Assembly (NCBI GenBank): GCA_035353815.1
Contig: DAOQAG010000009.1
Location: forward strand, 1-64,000
DNA length: 64,000 nt
Direction of reading: 5' to 3'
DNA from: JAKPUX01 sp035353815
GTDB taxonomy: Bacteria; Zhuqueibacterota; Zhuqueibacteria; Residuimicrobiales; Residuimicrobiaceae
In this document: positions 35,387 through 43,972 of the stretch, piece after piece
Layout of the letters: each line of letters starts with the position of its first letter
How positions within the stretch are numbered: the stretch's first letter is position 1
Translations under genes and position numbers: made by a program
The notes under the pieces: generated by a model
Seen by the model: the letters and a program-made list of their open reading frames with translations, nothing else
Told to the model about the DNA's origin: nothing
Database searches by the model: none

Positions 35387-38300
35387 TCAATGCTCTTTTT
35401 TGGTGTGAAATTCCGAAGGGGATTGGCCAAAATGCTTCTTGAAGAGTTTGGTAAAGTGGGATGCATCCTTGAAGCCAACCTGATAGGCGATCTGGGTGAC
35501 GTTGAGGTCGGAATCCCGCAGCAGCTGTGCGCCGCGTTTCAGACGCATAACATGAATAAACTCCTGCACGGAGTAGCCGGTCAGCGTGCGCAATTTGTGG
35601 TAGAGGCTGACGCGGCTCATACCGATCTCCCTGCTGAATTCATCGACATTGAATTCCGCTTCGCCGAGATGCGCCTCGCTGACCGCCATCACCCGGCGCA
35701 GGAACTTTTCATCCGCGGAGGTAATGGCGATTTCATTGGGCTGCACTACGATCTGCCGCCTGAACCGCGCCTGCAGCCGCATGCGCGAGATCAGCAGATT
35801 ATCGATGCGCGCCCGGAGCTCTTCCGCGCTGAAGGGTTTGGTGAGGTAGTCATCGGCGCCAGTCTCCAGCCCTTTCATCTTGGCCGGATGCGAGCTGCGC
35901 GCTGTCAGGAGAATGACCGGGATATGGCTGCAGCGTTCATCGCTCTTGATGCGCCGGCACAATTCCAGACCGTCCATTTCGGGCATCATCACATCGCTGA
36001 CAATGATATCGGGGAGGATGCGGGGGATCATTTCGCACGCGACAGCGCCATTCTCCGCTTCATAGATCCGGCCATCTTCTGCGAGTTCTTCGCGGATATA
36101 GCGGCGCATCTCACTGTTGTCCTCTACTAGCAAAATTTTGCGTCCCATTTCCCGTCCCGCCGCAGTGGCGATGCGGCCGGGGGCGGCGGGATCCGCCAGC
36201 GCTGCGGCGTCAGCGGCGGCGCGGGCATCACCCGAAGGCCGTGCCGCGGGGCTGGCGGCGCCGGCATCTGCAGAAGGCGGCGGCGCGGCGCTGGCGGTGC
36301 AGGCGGCGACGGGCAGGAAGACCGTAAAGGTCGAGCCCCGGCCAAATTCGCTGTCGACACGAATCTCGCCGCCATGGAGTGCGACCAGTTCCCGGGTTAA
36401 GGCGAGGCCGACGCCCGTGCCGCCTCGCTGCATGCCGCGGGGATCCTCGATCTGGTAGAAGCGGTCAAAGACGTACTTTTGTTTGTTTTTCGGAATGCCG
36501 ATGCCGCTGTCGGCGACCCGGATGGCCAGCCAGCCGCCCTGCTCCTGTTGGTGCGGCTGCCGCGTTTTCACGGTAGAGTTTGGTTCACGGCCCGCAGCAT
36601 GATCGACCGTCAGCCGGATCGTGCCGCCAGCCGGCGTAAACTTGATGGCATTGGAGAGCAGGTTGAAAAGAATTTTTTCCATCTTTTCGGCGTCAAATTC
36701 CATGAACAGCACGGAGATCGCACTCTCGCAACGGAAATCGATGCCCTTTTCAGCGGCCATGGGATGGAGATCGGCAGCGCTCTTGTGGATAACTTCGATC
36801 AGGTCCGCCCGCGTCGCAGTGAAGGTGAGCCGGCCCGCGGTCATCTTTTGGAAATCAAGGGACAAGGTGACCTGGCGCAGCAGGCGTGCGCAATTGGCCG
36901 AGATGATCTCGAGCCGGGGTTTGAGCCCGGCCTCGCCGCCAAGGGCTCGCTGCAGATGCGGCAACTGGCCCATGATCAGCGTCAGGGGCGTGCGGAATTC
37001 ATGCGAGATGTTGGTGAAGAGGTTCTGGCGCGCATCGGAAAGCTCCTGAATCGTCCGGTTGCGGTGGTAGAGACGATAGACAAAACCGGCAATGATGACG
37101 AGAAAGGAGACCATCAGCGCGATAAACCAGCTTTGTTTCCATACCGGCGGGATGACATAAAAGGTGACGCGCGCCGGCTGGGTATCCAGGTTGAGATCGC
37201 GGTCACGCGCCCGGACCTCGAAGGAATGGTGGCCGTCGCCGACGGCGAGAAGGACCTCGCTGTTCTTGCTGCTGAACTCGGACCAGGGCTGGTCATCAAG
37301 CCGGCAGGAGTATTTGAGCTGCTGCCCGGGTGTATTCTCCCAGGGATCCAGGGCAGCCCAGGAGATCAGGACGTTCCCCGGCGGGGCGATGCGATCCTGG
37401 GCATAGGTGATAACCGTTTCCGGTGGCAGCCCATCCGGCCGGTAGCGGATGGTGGTGAACTCACCGTCGCTGGCGTGCGGCGAATGGCGTACGGCGCGCC
37501 GGTACCAGGTGCGCGAGACATGATTGATCCACAGGCTCCCGTCCGCTGTCCGGCGAAGGGTGCCGCCTTCATTGGTCATCCGGCGCACATCGGGGAAGAC
37601 GTTGGCCGACCAGCTTTGGCCGTCGAAATGACAGATATCCTGATCCGTCGCCACCCAGACATTGCTGTCGCTGCAGGCCAGGATGCTGATGATGGTGTTG
37701 CTCGAGAGGCCGTTTTCGCTCGTGTAGCGGAGCCAGGCACCGTTGCGGGCGTTCCGGCAAAAGACCCCGTTGGAGCGTGTCCCCATCCACAGGCTGTGTG
37801 CCGGCGAGGTGCTGATGCAGTCGATAAAATTCTCGACCAGGGCGCGCGGCCCGTTCACCGTGGTCCAGCGCCCGTCTGCCGGATCGAGGGTGAAGAGCCC
37901 GAGCTGGCCGACCCAGAGCAGGCTGTCCGGGCTTTCGCCAATCCCGTAGGTGCCGGAGAGTGGAAAATGATCATCGAAATAGTAAGAGTCGGCCTTGCGC
38001 TCCGCCCCTGCCGCCGCGGCGGGCCGCAGCCGGACCAGGCCGCCGCGGCAGCCCGGCAGGCGCGATTGTTCCATATCGACGTTGCCGCCGAACCAGAGCG
38101 AGCCGTCCATGGCTTCAAAGTGGGTGCGGTAATCAAGGCCCCAGGAGATCCTGGGGTGCTCCTGCAGATGCCAGCGCATACCGTCAAAGCGGGCGGTGGC
38201 GGCGACGCGATCATGGCTGCCCGCAGCCCAGAGCTCGCCGCCGCGGGTGAAGTAAAGGGCGCCGGGGGCATCCATCAGGCCGTCGCGCACGTCAAAGGCA

Positions 38301-39538
38301 GTCCAGCGCGTCATCGCCGAATCGCAACGGACGGCCTGGCCCGCGGCGGAGAGGAACCAGCACTCGCCGCGCGGGCTCTCGGCTTCAAAGATGAGTCCGC
38401 TCATGGTCTGCCACATCCGGGTGGCATAATCCAGGCGTTTGATCTCCGATCCCAGGCCGCCGATCCACAGGCTGCCGTCCCGGGTTTCATAGAGGAACAG
38501 GCGGTTGGCCGGAATCGGCAGATCGGCGCTCTCATAGATCGACCAGCGCCCTTCCTTCAGGGCATAGAGAAACCCGAGTCCGCCCACCAGCAGGGTCCCG
38601 TGCTTCGATTCGAGCAGTCCGGTGTGCACATTGCTGCAGCCGAACATCCTTCCGAGGTCGACCTCATGCCAGCGTCCGGCCGCGAAAATATTGACGCCGG
38701 TATGGCTCTGCTGGCTGACGACGAAGAGACGTCCATCCCGCGTTCGCAGGATCTGCGGAAATTCGCCGAGCGCAAAGCCCGGCGCGGTATCCTGACGCCG
38801 CCAGACCGGAGCTGCGGCCGGCGCCGGACCGGCTGATTCGAGGGTGTAAATCTTGCCGTCGCGCAGACCGACCCACAGCCGCGCCGTGCTGTCGGCGAAC
38901 AGGGCATAGACATCGAAGGAGGGCAAACGCTCGAGCCCCGCGCCGCGGCGTATCCCCGCACCGTCAGACTCCAGCGGGAAGACCCCCTCGGGGCGGAAGA
39001 TGGCATAATGCTCACCGGCGATGCGCAGCAAGCCCTGGTGTGTGCCGATCCAGATGCTGCAGTCGGCGGTCTCGATGATGGGGTATTTGTTGTTGGGATA
39101 ATCGAGGGTATCGGCAAAATCGAGATCGAGCGCCAGCGGCTGCCACGCCGCCCCCGGCCGGCAGCGGCTGATGCCCCGCGGCGTGCCGGCGAAGATGGTG
39201 CCGTCCTGCGCGGCGCAGAGGGCTACGACCGGTGTGGAGGGAAACCGCGGATCCACCGGCGCGGAGCTCCAGTTCATGCCATCATAACGGATGACCCCGC
39301 TGGAAACGCCGAACCAGAGGGCGCCCGTGCGGTCCTCGACCATGCAGCGGCAGCCCTTGCCACTGAGCATGGCAAAGGTCTGCCAGCGGTAGGGCTCGAC
39401 CAGGGGATCTTCATAGACCGGCTTGAAGGGAATGGCGCCGCGCGATCCGGGCGCCAGGAACAGCAGCGCGCCGGTCAGCGCCACCACGAATCGCCGCAGC
39501 GATGCCGGAAAAACACTCCATTGATCAATGGTCGGCAT
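35387..39538 (-). CDS. hybrid two-component system sensor-regulator (HTCS)
   Basis: 1383 aa, one-protein two-component system. Order: signal/anchor (about 1-35), periplasmic two-component propeller (about 45-700, repeated W.G....L units), Y_Y_Y domain (about 715-785), membrane helix (about 797-819), HisKA with His846 in NISHEFRTPL, HATPase (NLLSNAIKF, DSGIGIP, GTGVGLAL), an Ala/Pro-rich linker (about 1077-1133), receiver with phospho-acceptor Asp1182 (IIVSDVMMPEMDG), and an AraC-type HTH (about 1275-1383). Such regulators bind an oligosaccharide in the periplasm and switch on polysaccharide-use genes. It starts inside the end of the phosphoesterase gene (14-nt overlap) with no clear ribosome site, so coupling is likely. 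Target genes cannot be read directly. Confidence 0.95.
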   Translation of the reverse strand: MPTIDQWSVFPASLRRFVVALTGALLFLAPGSRGAIPFKPVYEDPLVEPYRWQTFAMLSGKGCRCMVEDRTGALWFGVSSGVIRYDGMNWSSAPVDPRFPSTPVVALCAAQDGTIFAGTPRGISRCRPGAAWQPLALDLDFADTLDYPNNKYPIIETADCSIWIGTHQGLLRIAGEHYAIFRPEGVFPLESDGAGIRRGAGLERLPSFDVYALFADSTARLWVGLRDGKIYTLESAGPAPAAAPVWRRQDTAPGFALGEFPQILRTRDGRLFVVSQQSHTGVNIFAAGRWHEVDLGRMFGCSNVHTGLLESKHGTLLVGGLGFLYALKEGRWSIYESADLPIPANRLFLYETRDGSLWIGGLGSEIKRLDYATRMWQTMSGLIFEAESPRGECWFLSAAGQAVRCDSAMTRWTAFDVRDGLMDAPGALYFTRGGELWAAGSHDRVAATARFDGMRWHLQEHPRISWGLDYRTHFEAMDGSLWFGGNVDMEQSRLPGCRGGLVRLRPAAAAGAERKADSYYFDDHFPLSGTYGIGESPDSLLWVGQLGLFTLDPADGRWTTVNGPRALVENFIDCISTSPAHSLWMGTRSNGVFCRNARNGAWLRYTSENGLSSNTIISILACSDSNVWVATDQDICHFDGQSWSANVFPDVRRMTNEGGTLRRTADGSLWINHVSRTWYRRAVRHSPHASDGEFTTIRYRPDGLPPETVITYAQDRIAPPGNVLISWAALDPWENTPGQQLKYSCRLDDQPWSEFSSKNSEVLLAVGDGHHSFEVRARDRDLNLDTQPARVTFYVIPPVWKQSWFIALMVSFLVIIAGFVYRLYHRNRTIQELSDARQNLFTNISHEFRTPLTLIMGQLPHLQRALGGEAGLKPRLEIISANCARLLRQVTLSLDFQKMTAGRLTFTATRADLIEVIHKSAADLHPMAAEKGIDFRCESAISVLFMEFDAEKMEKILFNLLSNAIKFTPAGGTIRLTVDHAAGREPNSTVKTRQPHQQEQGGWLAIRVADSGIGIPKNKQKYVFDRFYQIEDPRGMQRGGTGVGLALTRELVALHGGEIRVDSEFGRGSTFTVFLPVAACTASAAPPPSADAGAASPAARPSGDARAAADAAALADPAAPGRIATAAGREMGRKILLVEDNSEMRRYIREELAEDGRIYEAENGAVACEMIPRILPDIIVSDVMMPEMDGLELCRRIKSDERCSHIPVILLTARSSHPAKMKGLETGADDYLTKPFSAEELRARIDNLLISRMRLQARFRRQIVVQPNEIAITSADEKFLRRVMAVSEAHLGEAEFNVDEFSREIGMSRVSLYHKLRTLTGYSVQEFIHVMRLKRGAQLLRDSDLNVTQIAYQVGFKDASHFTKLFKKHFGQSPSEFHTKKEH
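36221..36297 (-). repeat. 39-bp tandem duplication in the HTCS linker
   Basis: 36221-36258 and 36260-36297 match at 30 of 38 positions with a 39-bp period, so about 13 residues are duplicated in the Ala/Pro-rich linker between kinase and receiver. The linker length may vary between strains. Confidence 0.7.
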
Positions 39539-40583
39539 GGTACGGCTTGGTCATATCAAACGAATCGGGATACGTGACGACAAACTGACGCGTGGTGTCC
39601 GCTGCCGGAACCCAGACATCCTTGTCGCGGTTGCACTCGTAGAGCTTGCGCACCCAGGTATCGAACTGGCGCTTGCCCTCGTGGAGGACAATGACGCGGG
39701 CGCCGCGGCCGATATCACCATAGCACTGCCGGCCGCTGACATATCCGTAGGCCAGGCAGATGCCGTGCAGACAGCCGATATAATTGTTGCTGTGATCGTG
39801 GCCGGCGAAGAGACCCATCACATCGCCGCTCTCGAGCAGGGCGGCGTAGAGACCGGTATTGATGTCCGGCGAACAGACCTTTTCTCGCTGCAGCCCCACG
39901 GTCGTCTTCAAGCCGATGACCTCCTTGTATTCCGGCACGGGAATGTGCAGGAAGGCCAGTGCCGGAAGGGGCGTGCCGCCGTTCGCCGCGGTATACAGTC
40001 GGCTTTGGGCACGGTACCAGGCGATCTGGGAAAAATGCACCCATTCATATTCGCCGAGAGCAGATCCCTTGGGCCGCCCGGTGCCGGAATCGAGGCCATA
40101 GAGAAGAGCGGCGGGCGCCTCCGTGCGGGAGGAGCGTATTTCGAGCACATAATTGCCATGGCGGTCGAGTGTGTCCGGACCATTCACCGTGAGGCAGCCG
40201 GGCCGGCCGGAGATGGCGGCGACGATCTCCGCGGGCGAGAGTTCGCCTTCCGGATCATGATTCCCGAGCACAACCGCCCAGGGGATCTGCGCGGCGGCGA
40301 GGAAACGGGCCACGGTCTCCCAGCCGCTGCGTCGATTCGCACCGGTGACGACATCTCCGGTGATGATGATCAGATCGGGCTTTTCGATCTCGAGCATCTT
40401 GCCCATCAGGACCAGTGCGCTATCGGAGCGATACGAATTGGCCTGAAAGTGGAGATCGGTGAACTGGACGATCTTGAAGTGGCCGTCGTGGAAACGCAGG
40501 GCGGCCGCGGGTGCGGACTCCTGCGCCCGCAGCGGTGCGAACGCCAGGAGGGCGGCAAGGAGGCAGGTGAAACGCGTGGACAT
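39525..40583 (-). CDS. secreted calcineurin-like metallophosphoesterase
   Basis: 352 aa from the second of two close ATGs (40583), which has AAGGA 7 nt upstream. Signal peptide FTCLLAALLAFAPLRA. Metal-binding motifs in order: FTDLHF, IITGDVVTG, VVLGNHD and FAGHDHSNNY. Family members split phosphomonoesters or diesters; a secreted one beside GH92 loci might remove phosphate from glycans, but this is inference. It sits between the ROK kinase (59 bp upstream) and the HTCS (14-nt overlap) in the rhamnose operon. Confidence 0.85.
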   Translation of the reverse strand: MSTRFTCLLAALLAFAPLRAQESAPAAALRFHDGHFKIVQFTDLHFQANSYRSDSALVLMGKMLEIEKPDLIIITGDVVTGANRRSGWETVARFLAAAQIPWAVVLGNHDPEGELSPAEIVAAISGRPGCLTVNGPDTLDRHGNYVLEIRSSRTEAPAALLYGLDSGTGRPKGSALGEYEWVHFSQIAWYRAQSRLYTAANGGTPLPALAFLHIPVPEYKEVIGLKTTVGLQREKVCSPDINTGLYAALLESGDVMGLFAGHDHSNNYIGCLHGICLAYGYVSGRQCYGDIGRGARVIVLHEGKRQFDTWVRKLYECNRDKDVWVPAADTTRQFVVTYPDSFDMTKPYHADH

Positions 40584-40642
40584 GTTCATTTCCTTTTCAT
40601 GGTTCCATCATCAGGGTGGTGCAGGCGTCGATGCGCGCCCGG

Positions 40643-41509
40643 TTAATGTACTGCGGCCCCGGCCTCGCCCCGCTGGGCATCCAGGAAGAGGGCCGCGGCC
40701 CCGAAGAGCGCCGCATGCGCCAGATCCGAAACCTCAAGGCGGAGGCGCTCCAGGGAGTGGGTATAGGCAAACGCGGTGAGCCCCTCCCGCAAAGCCTCGG
40801 CGAAAAATGCGTACGAGCGGCTGACCGAGCCGCCCAAGACGATGACCTCGGGGTCCAGGGCGTAGAGGACCATCTTGACCGCCTCGGCCAGATGGGCGCC
40901 GAACTCGGCAAAGAGGGCGAGGCTCTCGCTTTCACCGCAGGCGGCGGCCGCCGCGACCTCCTCGCCGCTGCGCCCATGCTGCCGCTGGAAGAACTGGCCG
41001 CAGCTGTAGTGTTCGAGGATCGTATCCTTGTAAGGAAGCATGCCGAACTCTCCGGCCCCGCAATTGGCACCGCTGTAGAGTCCGCCATTGGTAATGATCC
41101 CGGCACCGAGCCCGGTGCCGATGATGAGCCCGACCGCAGCGCGGCAGCCGCGGGCTTTGCCGAAATAGAGCTCCCCCACGGCAAAACAGTTGGCATCGTT
41201 GTTGACAAAGACCGGGAGGTTGAACCGCTGCTGCAGGATTTCCGCGAGATGCACCTGCCGCCAGCTCGGGATATTGACCACATCATAGACAATACCGCGT
41301 TCGGTATCGACCAGTCCGGGCACGCCGATGCCGATGCCGGCCACTTCAGCGGAACACACCTCCGTGATGGTCTGGCAGAGCTCCTCGAGGATCTCCTCCT
41401 CACCACCGCCGGGACGGACCCGTCGCGCGGCGGTGGCGGCCACGGCGCCATCGGCGATCCGGCCCGCCCGCATGTTGGTGCCGCCGAGATCAACTCCGAT
41501 GATCTGCAT
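40643..41509 (-). CDS. ROK family sugar kinase
   Basis: 288 aa, full length. The ATP motif is VDLGGTNMRAG at the N-terminus, the catalytic Asp lies in VNNDANC, and the second phosphate motif is IIGTGLGAGI. The usual ROK zinc motif (CxCGxxGCxE) is reduced to GANCGAGEFGM...HYSCGQFF, as in a subgroup without clear zinc. Without an HTH domain it is an enzyme, not a NagC-type repressor. It probably phosphorylates a hexose brought in by the permease upstream, whose gene overlaps its start by 20 nt. Substrate not determined. Confidence 0.88.
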   Translation of the reverse strand: MQIIGVDLGGTNMRAGRIADGAVAATAARRVRPGGGEEEILEELCQTITEVCSAEVAGIGIGVPGLVDTERGIVYDVVNIPSWRQVHLAEILQQRFNLPVFVNNDANCFAVGELYFGKARGCRAAVGLIIGTGLGAGIITNGGLYSGANCGAGEFGMLPYKDTILEHYSCGQFFQRQHGRSGEEVAAAAACGESESLALFAEFGAHLAEAVKMVLYALDPEVIVLGGSVSRSYAFFAEALREGLTAFAYTHSLERLRLEVSDLAHAALFGAAALFLDAQRGEAGAAVH

Positions 41510-42764
41510 GCTTTTTCTCCCGGCTTTGCGCCACGGTTTCGTTCTGGATCAGGGGTTTGGCCCAAAGTCCGACGCTGAGGATGTAGGCCAGGGTGATGTA
41601 GAGAAAGGTCATGCCGATGCGCAGGCCGAACCAGTCGCCGAGCCGGCCGATCACCAGTGGCAAAAGGGCGCCGCCAGCGATGCCGGTGCAGAGAATCCCG
41701 GAAAAACTGCCATGATGTTCCGAGACCGAATTGAGGGCCAGGGAAAAGATGATCGACCACATCACGGAGAGGCCAAAACCGAGAAGGGGAAAAGCATAAC
41801 GCGCCAGCGAGACCGGGCCGAAAAGAGCCGCCGTCAGCAGCACCATCGCCGCCACGGTGAACCCGACCAGCACTGCGCGGCTGTCGAAGAGCTTGAGGAG
41901 CAGCAAACCGAGAAAGCAGCCGGCGGTCATCAGCCCCCAGAACCATGCTACGCTCGAAGCCCCGACGGTCTGGGGATCAAGGCCATGATAGGTTTGCAGA
42001 AATTTGGACATCCAGTTGGCGATCCCCTGCTCGGTGCCGACATAGGCAAATATGCCGATAAAGAAGAGGATCACGGTCTTTTGCTTGAAGAGGTGCACAT
42101 GGGTCGCCCAGGCGCCGGCGCGTTCATCCTCCTTCCGGGTCACCTCCGGAAACCGGCTGGCCAGCATGACCAGCACCATGATCAGCGTCACCGCCGCGAT
42201 GACCCAATAGAGCGAGCTCCACGGCAGCTCGCGCGGCACCAGCCGGGCCAGCACGCCGGTAAATCCGCCCCCGGCTGCAGCGGCCGGGTCCGCCAGCGTC
42301 CGCACCATGTGGCTGTAGACAAAGGGACTGAGGAAAGAGGCGAGCCCGAAGATCAGCTGCGCCAGGACCGAATTGAAGGCAAAATGCTCCTCCCCCCCCG
42401 CGGCCCGCAGCAAGGGATTGATCGCCACCTGCAGCGTCGCCATGCCGGCGCCGAGCAGGAAAAGCGAGATCAGGGCGACGGAGTAGACGGGATGGAGCGC
42501 AAAAAGCAGCGCGCCGATGAAAGCCGAGATAAAGGCGGCGGTCATCACCCGTTTCTCGCGATAGCGTTCCAGCAGCATGCCCGAGGGAATCGACATCACC
42601 CCGTAGGCAATGAAAAAGGCGAACGGCAGCAGTGCGACCATGGTCAGGCTCAGGTTAAAGCTGCTGATGATATCCGGGATCAGCGGACCGAGGATGTTGG
42701 TAAGAAAGGAGATAACAAAAAAGACCAGCATGACCAGACCGACGAGAAAGTAATTGCGCTTCAT
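41490..42764 (-). CDS. MFS sugar permease (FucP-like)
   Basis: 424 aa from the ATG at 42764, with AGAGAGG 4 nt upstream. Twelve predicted membrane helices; the N-terminal segment NYFLVGLVMLVFFVISFLTNILGPLIPDI and the A.QVAINPLLR motif in helix 4 are typical of the fucose/hexose:H+ symporter branch. The frame is open 67 codons further upstream, but that stretch overlaps the repeated rhaT end and is probably not translated. Works with the ROK kinase whose gene it overlaps. The sugar may be fucose, mannose or another hexose; RhaT next door already covers rhamnose. Confidence 0.85.
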   Translation of the reverse strand: MKRNYFLVGLVMLVFFVISFLTNILGPLIPDIISSFNLSLTMVALLPFAFFIAYGVMSIPSGMLLERYREKRVMTAAFISAFIGALLFALHPVYSVALISLFLLGAGMATLQVAINPLLRAAGGEEHFAFNSVLAQLIFGLASFLSPFVYSHMVRTLADPAAAAGGGFTGVLARLVPRELPWSSLYWVIAAVTLIMVLVMLASRFPEVTRKEDERAGAWATHVHLFKQKTVILFFIGIFAYVGTEQGIANWMSKFLQTYHGLDPQTVGASSVAWFWGLMTAGCFLGLLLLKLFDSRAVLVGFTVAAMVLLTAALFGPVSLARYAFPLLGFGLSVMWSIIFSLALNSVSEHHGSFSGILCTGIAGGALLPLVIGRLGDWFGLRIGMTFLYITLAYILSVGLWAKPLIQNETVAQSREKKHADHRS

Positions 42765-42779
42765 AAAACCTCTCTTCTC

Positions 42780-42889
42780 CTTCACAGGGTACAGGGGTAT
42801 CTGAACAGTTCCGGCCGTCTGTTCTGTTCTGGCACCATTGAAAAAAGATCCAGCCTTCCCATGGTGCAGCGGTATCAGAACAGTTCCGG
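42780..42889 (-). repeat. duplicated 3' end of rhaT
   Basis: 42855-42889, covering the rhaT stop codon and its last codons, and 42780-42814 agree at 30 of 35 positions, 75 bp apart. The core ggtatctgaacagttccgg differs at one base, which turns the stop (TGA on the minus strand) into AGA in the downstream copy. Between them GCACCAT and ATGGTGC can form a 7-bp stem. Confidence 0.85.
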
Positions 42890-43906
42890 TATCAGGAGTG
42901 AAAAGATCAGCACCGCCATGCCCAGTACGAGCACGACGATCGTCTCCTCTTTGGCCCCCCGCCACTCCTTGAGAATAATCCCCCAGATGTTGCTGAACAG
43001 GATATTGAGCGACATCAGGATGCTCCAGGAGAAGGCCATCATCACGCTGCCTTCAACCAGAAAACTCTTTCCCAGCGCCAGTCCAAAAAACTGCGAATAC
43101 CAGAGCGCGCCGGCGAGGGCGGAGAAGAGCAGGTTGTTGGCGGCAGCCCCGCCCGGTCTTTGCAGATAATCCCGATAGCTCTTGTTTTTGATGTTCTGCC
43201 ACACGCAGTACAGGGCATTGGTCAGGAATCCACCCAGGGTGATCATGCAGATCCCGGGCAGCCCCGCCACCAGGCTCTTTGCGCCCGCACCCAGGGCCGC
43301 GGCCTGGATCGGCTCGGCTGCCGCAAGGCCGAGGCTGAAGCAGGCGCTCATCACCCCCGCGAGGAGGGCGACGAGCAACCCCTTGCCGAGGGCAAAGTCC
43401 TTGACGGCGGCACGCTGCTGCTCTGCGGTCATGTTGCGGGCGCGCAGGCCTGCAGCGTAGCCGATCACGGCGATGCCGGCGATGGCCACACTGACACCAG
43501 CCAGCAGCACCAGCCCCGCGCCGTGCAGCAGATCCCGCCCGGCCATCAACGCCGGAATCAGGGTGCCAAAGGCCGAACAGGTGCCCAGGGCAATGGACTG
43601 CCCGAGCGCGACCCCGAGATAACGCATGCTCAAGCCGAAGGTCAGCCCCCCGATGCCCCAAAGCGCGCCGAAAACGGCGGCCTGGAGCGCCGCACCGCTG
43701 CCGGCGGCGAGAATATCGCCCAGGGTGTGCCCGGCGGGAACGCCCAGCAGCGCCCCCAGCCAGGGAAAAACCAGCCAGGCGAAGAGGCCCTGGACGAGCC
43801 AAAAGCTCTCCCAGGCCCAGTTCTTCACTTTCCGGATGGGCACATACGAACTGCTCTGGCCCATGCTGCCGATGGCGATGATCAATAATCCGATGCAAGT
43901 CTTCAT
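42875..43906 (-). CDS. rhaT: L-rhamnose-proton symporter
   Basis: 343 aa from the ATG at 43906, almost exactly the length of E. coli RhaT (344). About ten membrane helices. The N-terminal GSSSYVPIRKVKNWAWESFW-type segment (here SMGQSSSYVPIRKVKNWAWE) and GGLTFGLSMRYLGVALGQSI are strongly RhaT-like. It imports L-rhamnose with H+. Lies 66 bp after rhaA in the same operon. Its 3' end is duplicated just downstream. Confidence 0.95.
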   Translation of the reverse strand: MKTCIGLLIIAIGSMGQSSSYVPIRKVKNWAWESFWLVQGLFAWLVFPWLGALLGVPAGHTLGDILAAGSGAALQAAVFGALWGIGGLTFGLSMRYLGVALGQSIALGTCSAFGTLIPALMAGRDLLHGAGLVLLAGVSVAIAGIAVIGYAAGLRARNMTAEQQRAAVKDFALGKGLLVALLAGVMSACFSLGLAAAEPIQAAALGAGAKSLVAGLPGICMITLGGFLTNALYCVWQNIKNKSYRDYLQRPGGAAANNLLFSALAGALWYSQFFGLALGKSFLVEGSVMMAFSWSILMSLNILFSNIWGIILKEWRGAKEETIVVLVLGMAVLIFSLLIPELF

Positions 43907-43972
43907 GATGGTCTGTCCGTGGTTAAGGTCCATGGCCGCGGCGCCGGAGGCCCGGCAAGCTTCGCAGCCCGG

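Noticed and set aside
40643..41509. ROK protein as a NagC-type repressor
   Set aside because: There is no N-terminal helix-turn-helix; the protein starts at the ATP-binding motif. The same holds for the ROK at 47880.
42765..42965. 67-codon N-terminal extension of the permease at 41490
   Set aside because: The extension is made of the duplicated rhaT tail and the gap between copies, overlaps rhaT, and has no signal or helix; a good start with AGAGAGG lies at 42764.
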